Shown here in pieces: positions 37,209 through 44,071 of a stretch of DNA of 44,071 bases. This DNA comes from a virus. The DNA is taken from positions 1 to 44,071 of IMG/VR virus record IMGVR_UViG_3300003690_000019. One strand, given 5' to 3'. Numbering within the stretch: position 1 is the first letter of the stretch; each line of letters starts with the position of its first letter. The translations under genes and the position numbers were made by a program. The notes beneath the pieces were generated by a model. The model ran no database searches and was not told where the DNA came from. It worked only from the letters and a program-made list of their open reading frames with translations.

Positions 37209-38819
37209 TTAAAAGCCTCCAGCGGCTGCGGAACCTGCCCGACGCCCCGCGTCACCACCTGCCTGAATCCCCGCGACGGACAAACCTGCCCGACGCTTAT
37301 GCTCGATGGTCACCATGTCCACCACTCCGCGAGGCGTCTGGAACCATGTTCCGACTGGGTGCCTTACAGCATCCATTGCTGTGGGTGCCATTACGGGATT
37401 CTCCTCAGTGCCAAGGGGGGCGTTGGGGTTAACCACCGCGCTACCTATTCTGCCTGCAACCGGACCTGCAAACGCTTCATCAGGTGGCACGATTTGACCG
37501 TCACGACCCACAAGACCAACGGGAGCACCTTCACCCTCGGGGACAAACTCGGGTACCGGCATACCTTCCATCACCCCAGTGAACCGTGGGGCCGGTTCAC
37601 CGGGTAGCGGACCTTCTGCTCCACCCGCCTGCCCAACCTCAGCCTGCAGAATAGACTGCAAATATTCCGTATGCATACGTTTATAGATTACTGTCTGTTC
37701 ACCTAAGTTGCGTAGCATTGCTTCCTTTACTGGACCCTCGTCGTACTCCTCGTAAACGGCACTACGATCCTCGCTAATGCCGTCCAGGTGGCTCTGAATC
37801 GCACCCATCATAGACTTCGCATTCTGTACGGCTTCTGACCGTCTTTCACGCGACAGAACCTCTTCGGACTTAAGATCAGTTACTTCATACTCGCCGGCTT
37901 CAGTTCCAATTGGCTTGTAGTGCTTACGCGATCCGTCAGGAAGAGTGTCTACATACGTCCCTGCTTTTTCCCACGCAGCCATCTGTTGTTCTACGGGTAG
38001 CCTTTGGAAGGGTGACAGGTCTGGTGAAGAGGAAACACTGTTATCATTCATAAGGGTCCGATTCCAGCCAGGGTAAGCCTGATACGGTACAGTTTCCCCA
38101 GGTGCCGAGCCACCGAGATAGCTCTCAGCACGGGTAGAAATAGCAATACGCTCCTGCCTGATCTGCTGTATCTGCTGCTTACCCTGCTCCTCTTGGATCT
38201 TGCCCGACCGCATACCTGCCGCAATATCCGACTCCTGCTTGACGGTATCACGGTACTCCTGAGCCGACGCGGAGTTCATGCCGGATGTACGCTTCTGGTG
38301 CCGGTCAGCGGTAGTGCGTGCGCGTAACTGCTGCTCGTACTGGCCGGTATTCAGTTCATCCGCGAAGGTCAGCCTCTCTAGCTCGCGAGCATAAGCGTCA
38401 TCCCGCAAAGAGAGTGTTGAATCAAGTGCTCGCTTCTCGCTCTCAATCCTTCGCTGCTCGATCTCGGTGTCGCGTTCGGTTGTGAAATTGTTTTGAATTT
38501 CACCGATCTTCAGGGCATTCTGATGACTAACGTCTAGGCGGTCCAGACCAAACTGCTGTTGCTGCTGATCACGCTCCTGCTGCTGTTGATTGCCAATCGC
38601 CATGCGCTGCAGTGCGCCCATCTGACCATACTGGCGACCCCATACGTCAACAGCAAGACGCTGGTCCTGCATCGCCTGCTGCTGAGCCATCTGACGCTCT
38701 TGCATCAGACGAGCTTCTTCCTCCCGCCGTCGGCGGTCAGAGTACTGCAATTGCCCCGTGCGGTAAGCAAGCTGGCCTAAGCGGCTATACGGAGGCTGAT
38801 GTTGAACAACAATCGGCAT
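37209..38819 (-). CDS. 536-aa coiled-coil putative internal virion protein
   Basis: The ATG at 38819 follows AAGGAG at 10 bases. Residues 20-250 are almost entirely Gln/Arg/Glu-rich coiled coil (RRRREEEARLMQERQMAQQQ, QERDQQQQQFGLDRLDV, EIEQRRIESEKRAL). The C-terminal 200 residues are Pro/Gly-rich with short conserved-looking segments (NPVMAPTAMDAVRHPVGTW, RGVVDMVTIEHKR). Its place between the two giants and its composition match internal core or ejection proteins of short-tailed phages. No enzymatic motif is visible. Its stop touches the start of the 2368-aa gene. Confidence 0.65.
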   Translation of the reverse strand: MPIVVQHQPPYSRLGQLAYRTGQLQYSDRRRREEEARLMQERQMAQQQAMQDQRLAVDVWGRQYGQMGALQRMAIGNQQQQERDQQQQQFGLDRLDVSHQNALKIGEIQNNFTTERDTEIEQRRIESEKRALDSTLSLRDDAYARELERLTFADELNTGQYEQQLRARTTADRHQKRTSGMNSASAQEYRDTVKQESDIAAGMRSGKIQEEQGKQQIQQIRQERIAISTRAESYLGGSAPGETVPYQAYPGWNRTLMNDNSVSSSPDLSPFQRLPVEQQMAAWEKAGTYVDTLPDGSRKHYKPIGTEAGEYEVTDLKSEEVLSRERRSEAVQNAKSMMGAIQSHLDGISEDRSAVYEEYDEGPVKEAMLRNLGEQTVIYKRMHTEYLQSILQAEVGQAGGAEGPLPGEPAPRFTGVMEGMPVPEFVPEGEGAPVGLVGRDGQIVPPDEAFAGPVAGRIGSAVVNPNAPLGTEENPVMAPTAMDAVRHPVGTWFQTPRGVVDMVTIEHKRRAGLSVAGIQAGGDAGRRAGSAAAGGF

Positions 38820-38861
38820 TGAAAACCATCTCCTTATTCCTCATCCACTGGGATACTGCCA

Positions 38862-41800
38862 CTACCTTCCCATGTACTGGGGAAGTCCCTGGCGCCCGGA
38901 CTGTAAAAGTTCTTCTGGCAGGTTATCCGTGTAGTAAGAAAGGTTGTTTTTGGCATGCTCCTCAGCAGCATCCCGATCCCACCCATAATCCTGAACCAAC
39001 ATGGCAGCCACCAAACGGGCTGGAGTTGTTCTACCATCAGCCAAACTTTTCTTGTTCCAGTCAGACCCAAACCATTGGCTAACACGACCACCTTCACGAG
39101 CAGGATCTCGCAGGTTTAAAGGTAAATCATCCGATTGAAACAATGAGCTGGGATCTTCCATGCCTCGAGGTAAATCTCCTCCCTGCGGCGGGCCGGTCGG
39201 CGATCCAGGCGGCGGACCAAAGAATGCCCCTCCACCTCCCCGGACTCCTTGACCCCCATCCAAAGGCGCAACGCCTGGGTTGTCCGCCATCGCCTGCTCC
39301 ATTAGTCGCTGTTGGTTGACAAGCTCATCCACAAAGCCACCTAAATGCCTCTGTTGACTCCCGCCTGCCTGACCGCCACCGGGGAACTGACCACCCCCAA
39401 CAGGGCCACCGCCGCCTGGGAACTGACCACCCTCAACAGGGCCACCGCCGCCTGCACCTGGGAACGGGAATCCACCAGTCCCCGGTCCAGTTGACCCTGG
39501 TGCATCTTCACCCGGCAGCGGGGTCAAGGGCTCTCGTCGTTCACGCTCACGACGGCGGCGTGAGCGACGACGAGCTTCAGCTTCATCCTCCCTGCGTTGT
39601 CGGGACTGTTCGGCACGTTGCTCCCTAAATCGTTCACCACGACTTTCTTCGGGATCTTGGCCTGGGAATCCACCACGACCGAAAGAATTAATCCACTGTT
39701 CCCAGTCGTTCATGTTCATGTTACCGCCAACTGGAGCACCCTGACCGCCACCAGGCATACCGGGCAGGCCACCACCACCCATGCCAGCCCCTTGACCGCC
39801 GCCGCCAGCACCCAAGAAGATCGGTCCGCCTCCGCCATAACCCATACCAGAAGCCCCAGCGCCCTGCGCGAGACTCAACAGATTCTGCAGCTCAGGATAA
39901 GAGTCCGTGCGACGTTCCATGAAGTTCAGCATGTCCTGACCAACACCGCCGATACCCTGACCGCCACGCTCAAGGGCATTCAGGGCAGACTGACCGAGGT
40001 TCAGCTGACCAGCCAGGTTGGCACCCAACTGCCCCATTTGGCCAGCTAGTCCCTGCTGGCCAAGACCCAGCGATCCACTCACGCCCTGACCCATCAACCC
40101 AAGCTGACCCGCCAGACCCTGCTGACCCAGTCCAGCCTGAGCACCAAACGACTGTCGATTAAGGTTCTCAAGACCCGCAAGCTGACGTGCTCCCAGCTGG
40201 GATTCCATCCCGCGTCGAGCGCCCTGCATCTCCCTTAAGGCATTCACCTCAGCACCAGTGAGTCGTTCACCAGCCTGCAGCTTACGCTCAATGGCTTGCA
40301 TCTCATCGCCACTGAGTCGCTCAAAGGCACCATACCGCTCTCGTCGGATCTGCTCTGACAAGTCGCCAAGTGCTTCCTCTTCCACACGACCGTACTTCTT
40401 GCCAATACCCGAAAGGATGTTCTCGCTTACCGTGGTATTGAAGCCACGGTTGATTGCGGAGGAAGTGGCACGAGCGCGTTCCTGAGCCTCCCGTTCACCC
40501 AACCGGCCACGGATCTTCTTGGATGTCTCTTCACCCATGCCACTGAGCATCTCAAGACCGCTCTTCAGGCGACCTCCGTAGCGGCCCTCGAGATCACCAT
40601 ACTGGCCGAGGATGTCCTCTCGACGCTGCCCCAGCTGACCCAACAGACGGTCCTCTTGACCACCCAGCAGGCTCCGCAGGCGACCAATCAGGCCACCATA
40701 GCCAGCCTGCTCCTCGCCACGGATACGACTGGATAAATCTTCCAGACGGCCACGTTCACCACTAACCTCGCCTCGCAGTTCACCGCGAGCGCCACTGACA
40801 GACTCACCCAGTCGCGACCTCTCGCGGTCGGTTAACTGGCCAATCTGACTGATATTCTCAGCTGTCAGGCCACCAAACCGGCCACCCAGATCCTTGTAGC
40901 CGCCCAGTAAATCCTCCAGTCGAGTTCCAGCCTGCTCCTCAAGGCCAGTGTAGCCCTCGAGAATCTCCTGGTAACGACGCTCATTCGCCCGCTTGGCTTC
41001 TTCCTGGGCTCGCTGGAACTCCTCGGGAATGGTTAACTGCCGCTCTCCCCCTCCACCACCATCCTCGCGACGACCAAGCTCAGCACCCTGATTACCACCA
41101 GGTTGCCACCACTGGTTTCCACTCTGTTGACCGCCCTGAAGAATCTGGTTAAGCAGTGCCTGGTTCAATCGCTCGGATATCGTGTTGCTTACACCACCCC
41201 AGCCAAAGGGACTGCCCGGACCCTGTCCAAAATTAAAGGATTGGGAAGGACCACTCTGACGATTGGAGCCACGTAACTGGGGCATGATGCCAGCAGCTCC
41301 CCCCACGCCCCCGCCACCGCCCCAGTTGCCGTCTCCACCACCTTGACCAAGCCCTAATCCACCAATACCACCAAATCCACCGCCGGTCTGGCCGAGCATC
41401 CCCGGCATTCCACCACCCTGCTGAACGATACCCATACCACCGCCTCCGCCAAGCTGTGGTGCCATCTGTCTCGCGTAACTTGCCATAACTCCACTAGCTC
41501 CAATTTGTGGCGGGCTAACGCCGCCTTGTGGGGCGGCGTTGCGCAAATACTGCTGATCAGGAGACACTTGCCCCACTATCTCACTGTCGATCGGAATATA
41601 AGGGATATTCTGTTCAAGATCTCTTTCATCATCCCCAGCACCTGGTGCCGGTGTGCCACCAGCCATACCACCGAGGATGTTCCTCAGGCCAGTATATTGC
41701 TGACCGGTTTGGGATTGATCGATATTGATATTGGCAATCAGATCCTGCAACTGCTGAACAGCACCCTGACCACCCTGACCACCTTGCCCGCCTTGACCGC

Positions 41801-44071
41801 CAGGTCCACCCTGGTTCTGCATCTCACCCATCAGCGTTGGTGTGCTGCCAGCCGGAGACTGATCTAATCCACCACCCTGGCCACCGCCTGGTCCGCCAGC
41901 AAAGACTCCCTGACCCGCCTGACCCGCCTGACCGGCCTGCCCGGCCTGTCCACCTATCCCACCTTGATCGCCGCCACCCGAAGGTCCACCCATAGCAGTA
42001 AGACCCATATGACCTGCCGGATACGTTATACCGTACCGATCTGTGAATGAACCGTCGGCATGCATTCCCTCCTGCCCCGCCGGAACTGTTCCACCTTGAT
42101 CAGCTGGTTGAGCAACGTCTGCCCCACCTGTCAGGGTTCCTGCACCTGGCTGCGCGAATTGCCCAGCTGGAGCCCAGCCAGCTTCCGCACCAGGACCAGC
42201 GTATGGAGTAACTCCGGCACCGCTGTGGAAGCCTGGAACTTCACCAGGCTTTAAACCCTTCTCTTCATTACTCATTCGGCCAAAGGCATCCATGGAAACC
42301 GTTATTCCATCGGGGCCAAGCATCATCTTCTGGCCATTAGGTCTTACAATCTGAGTATAGTTACCTTCACCCCAGCCCTTCATTCCCCCCTGCGTCTGAC
42401 CTAACCCCTGTGCGGTTTCCGCCAGCCCACCCAAAGTGGGCTGCTGCGTACCTGCAACACCAGCCTGACCAGCCAGATCAGTCTGACCAATCGAGGGAGC
42501 AGCGGACACACCTTGATCCATACCTGCCTGTGCCCCACCCGTTAAAGTCCCTCCCCCAAGGGGTTGTTCCCCTGCGGCGGCTGCGCCAGCAGGACGGTCG
42601 ACAGTAACCTTGTTTCCCGCCTGTTCTCGATTAATCGCATCAGCACGGGCCTTAGCGCGTTTCTGGTAAGGGGTAAGATTAAACCTATCCCACACAGGAC
42701 GCTGATCAGGCAAACCAAGGGTCTTGAAATTGGTCTTTCCAGTCCCACGATCCTCAAACCCCTGATCCACCACACGGAACTCATCGTTTAGCTTGCCACG
42801 GAAACCCTCGGAACTACCTCCACCAAGGCGATGCGCCCGCTTAACCTGCTCATAAGACAAACCAGTAGATTTAGCAACCTCACGGTAAAAATCATGCTTA
42901 GCTTTGCGATTGGTGGCCCTAGCCCCAGATCCACCACCGAATGCTGGCGATATCCTCTCTTGCAGATTATCCAGAAACCCGTCAAGAATCTGCTTGCGCT
43001 TTTCTGGGGAAAGGGATTTAACAACATCCCGTCGCCAATTCTGCTTAGAGGGGTTCCATTCAGTGAGCGCCCTTTCAGGAGGGGCATCACCCTGACCACC
43101 TTGGCCACCCTGCTGGCCACCCTGACCACCTTGGCTGGGCTGACCGCCTTGCTGGCCACCCTGCTGGCCACCTTGACCGCCTTGGCTGGGCTGACCGCCT
43201 GTTACCATACTGTTCAGGGCATCCTGCGGCTGCACCTGCTGGCCACCCCACTGGACCCCTCGTCCCGGCACAAGGCCGCCTTGGTCCATTACCTGCTGCT
43301 GCTGTTGCTGGGCAGCTGGTCCAGCTGACTGTTGAATTTCCTTACCACGAGCCTCTCGGGACGCTGACTCACTACTAGCACCGCTGGCCGCGACACTGGG
43401 AGCCAATGCCCCACTGTCGGGTTTTCCCGCGCCCGGCCCGCCTTGGAAACCGGGGGCTTGACCTGCGAGGCCGCGTAAGCCCCCTTGACCTGGAGTTACT
43501 CCGGGCTGCCCCGGACCCTGCGCCATTGTCTGCATTCCGCCAGCCTGCTGTCCGCCCATCTGCATTCCGCCAGCCTGCTGTCCGCCCATCTGCATTCCGC
43601 CGGGCATCCCACCTGGCATCCCCATTCCTCCACCCATACCAGGACCGCCCATACCAGGACCGCCCATGCCACCCGGCTGCTGTCCGCCAGGCATCCCCAT
43701 TCCTCCACCGCCAGGCATTCCTGGTTGCTGTCCGCCCATTCCGGGCATCCCGCCTCCCGGCATTCCGCCTCCCGGCATTCCTCCGCCAGGCATCCCTCCA
43801 CCAGGCATTCCACCGCCCATTCCTCCGCCCATTCCGCCGCCCATTCCGCCGCCAAGACCAGGCATCCCTCCACTTGGCATTCCACCACCAGGCATTCCGC
43901 TAGGCATTCCGCCGCCCATTCCTCCGCCGGGACCAGGCATTCCTCCAGGCATTCCACCACCACCGCCACCCGGCACAGGGAATTCTTCAATCTTCCTGCC
44001 CTTAGTACCGGGTTGCAGTCCGCCACCGGCCTGGGGTTGCAGTCCGATGAAGCCGCCGGGAGCACCCTGCC
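38862..44071 (-). CDS. 1789-aa Gly-rich/coiled-coil giant virion protein (5' end at 251)
   Basis: The gene enters the window from the right edge and, on the closed molecule, begins at 251. The N-terminal third is Gly/Met/Pro/Gln low complexity (repeated GGMPGG, MQMGGQQAGG, QGGQQGGQ), with a DUF-like island near 42700-43070 (PSKQNWRRDVVKSLSPEKRK ... STGLSYEQVKRAHRLGG). The second third is again Gly/Gln-rich. From about 41050 down, a long helical coiled coil appears (EEFQRAQEEAKRANERRYQE ... REAQERARATSSAINRGFNTTVSENI), a pattern common in phage internal or minor structural proteins. A short folded C-terminus follows (TPARLVAAMLVQDYGWDRDA). It is probably part of the ejected core. Confidence 0.7.
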   Translation of the reverse strand, partial: QGAPGGFIGLQPQAGGGLQPGTKGRKIEEFPVPGGGGGGMPGGMPGPGGGMGGGMPSGMPGGGMPSGGMPGLGGGMGGGMGGGMGGGMPGGGMPGGGMPGGGMPGGGMPGMGGQQPGMPGGGGMGMPGGQQPGGMGGPGMGGPGMGGGMGMPGGMPGGMQMGGQQAGGMQMGGQQAGGMQTMAQGPGQPGVTPGQGGLRGLAGQAPGFQGGPGAGKPDSGALAPSVAASGASSESASREARGKEIQQSAGPAAQQQQQQVMDQGGLVPGRGVQWGGQQVQPQDALNSMVTGGQPSQGGQGGQQGGQQGGQPSQGGQGGQQGGQGGQGDAPPERALTEWNPSKQNWRRDVVKSLSPEKRKQILDGFLDNLQERISPAFGGGSGARATNRKAKHDFYREVAKSTGLSYEQVKRAHRLGGGSSEGFRGKLNDEFRVVDQGFEDRGTGKTNFKTLGLPDQRPVWDRFNLTPYQKRAKARADAINREQAGNKVTVDRPAGAAAAGEQPLGGGTLTGGAQAGMDQGVSAAPSIGQTDLAGQAGVAGTQQPTLGGLAETAQGLGQTQGGMKGWGEGNYTQIVRPNGQKMMLGPDGITVSMDAFGRMSNEEKGLKPGEVPGFHSGAGVTPYAGPGAEAGWAPAGQFAQPGAGTLTGGADVAQPADQGGTVPAGQEGMHADGSFTDRYGITYPAGHMGLTAMGGPSGGGDQGGIGGQAGQAGQAGQAGQGVFAGGPGGGQGGGLDQSPAGSTPTLMGEMQNQGGPGGQGGQGGQGGQGAVQQLQDLIANINIDQSQTGQQYTGLRNILGGMAGGTPAPGAGDDERDLEQNIPYIPIDSEIVGQVSPDQQYLRNAAPQGGVSPPQIGASGVMASYARQMAPQLGGGGGMGIVQQGGGMPGMLGQTGGGFGGIGGLGLGQGGGDGNWGGGGGVGGAAGIMPQLRGSNRQSGPSQSFNFGQGPGSPFGWGGVSNTISERLNQALLNQILQGGQQSGNQWWQPGGNQGAELGRREDGGGGGERQLTIPEEFQRAQEEAKRANERRYQEILEGYTGLEEQAGTRLEDLLGGYKDLGGRFGGLTAENISQIGQLTDRERSRLGESVSGARGELRGEVSGERGRLEDLSSRIRGEEQAGYGGLIGRLRSLLGGQEDRLLGQLGQRREDILGQYGDLEGRYGGRLKSGLEMLSGMGEETSKKIRGRLGEREAQERARATSSAINRGFNTTVSENILSGIGKKYGRVEEEALGDLSEQIRRERYGAFERLSGDEMQAIERKLQAGERLTGAEVNALREMQGARRGMESQLGARQLAGLENLNRQSFGAQAGLGQQGLAGQLGLMGQGVSGSLGLGQQGLAGQMGQLGANLAGQLNLGQSALNALERGGQGIGGVGQDMLNFMERRTDSYPELQNLLSLAQGAGASGMGYGGGGPIFLGAGGGGQGAGMGGGGLPGMPGGGQGAPVGGNMNMNDWEQWINSFGRGGFPGQDPEESRGERFREQRAEQSRQRREDEAEARRRSRRRRERERREPLTPLPGEDAPGSTGPGTGGFPFPGAGGGGPVEGGQFPGGGGPVGGGQFPGGGQAGGSQQRHLGGFVDELVNQQRLMEQAMADNPGVAPLDGGQGVRGGGGAFFGPPPGSPTGPPQGGDLPRGMEDPSSLFQSDDLPLNLRDPAREGGRVSQWFGSDWNKKSLADGRTTPARLVAAMLVQDYGWDRDAAEEHAKNNLSYYTDNLPEELLQSGRQGLPQYMGR
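43531..43590 (-). repeat. two perfect tandem 30-bp units in the Gly-rich region
   Basis: TGCATTCCGCCAGCCTGCTG followed by TCCGCCCATC occurs twice without mismatch and starts a third time. It encodes MQMGGQQAGG. Many degenerate GGMPGG-coding units follow to 43970. Such repeats next to the contig junction explain why the assembly broke here. Confidence 0.9.
43981..44071. repeat. terminal direct repeat, right copy
   Basis: Exact copy of bases 1-91; see the left copy. For a non-redundant genome one copy should be removed, giving 43,980 bp. Confidence 0.93.

Noticed and set aside
43400-43970. CRISPR-like array in the short repeats
   Set aside because: The repeats are in-frame GGMPGG/MQMGGQQAGG codons without unique spacers of constant length.
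38862-43976. Giant gene starting at GTG 43976
   Set aside because: The frame stays open upstream across the circular join to an ATG at 251 with a good ribosome binding site.

Overview
The window is the essentially complete genome of an uncultivated tailed double-stranded DNA phage (Caudoviricetes). Bases 1-91 are repeated exactly at 43981-44071. One very long minus-strand gene reads in frame through that repeat from a clean start at 251, so the molecule closes to a circle (or circularly permuted genome) of 43,980 bp. Morphology is probably podovirus-like. There is a terminase, a portal, a scaffold-like protein, a major capsid protein, a P22 gp10-like beta-propeller tail protein and three very large putative ejection or internal virion proteins. 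I see no tail tube, tail sheath or tape measure gene. The host cannot be told from the sequence.

The circle has two transcription arms. They diverge from one control region (15222-15483) and meet tail to tail at 27741-27802. The minus arm (about 31 kb, running 15221 to 1, then 43980 to 27741) is the virion arm. In order of transcription it carries small membrane/hypothetical proteins and fibre-like proteins (14.9-12.3 kb), then a TerS candidate, TerL, portal, a 115-aa protein, scaffold and major capsid (12.3-5.7 kb). Next come a beta-rich protein, a terminator, connector and tail proteins, and small basic or Gln-rich proteins (5.7-0.25 kb). The arm ends with the 1789-, 536- and 2368-aa giants, a secreted trypsin-like protease, a run of small membrane proteins that looks like a lysis cassette, and an HNH/EndoVII-like nuclease. 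No endolysin is recognisable.

The plus arm (15.5-27.8 kb) is the early/replication arm. First come three small genes separated by repeated stem-loops, then a GP88-family protein. A cluster of tiny, overlapping genes follows, each opened by the same start cassette. Next are a serine recombinase, a small gene with its own promoter, and an apparently non-coding structured RNA unit (about 20482-20768). The replication/recombination operon then encodes a RecB/Cas4-like nuclease with rearranged domain order, a Sak4-like ATPase, an SSB candidate, a DUF3310 protein, a primase-helicase (AEP + DnaB-like) and two further PD-(D/E)XK nucleases. No DNA polymerase is present, so host polymerase is presumably used. 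The serine recombinase leaves lysogeny possible, but I see no repressor and no attachment site.

The observations most worth following up are: the structured RNA with its own promoter and terminator; three intercistronic hairpins whose inner stems differ completely but stay paired; the repeated GGAGARTCTACC start cassette; the apparently circularly permuted nuclease; an ADP-ribosyltransferase-like module in a 2368-aa putative ejection protein; and a nested hairpin that may mask a ribosome binding site at 4803-4884. All calls come from reading the sequence. No database search was run.
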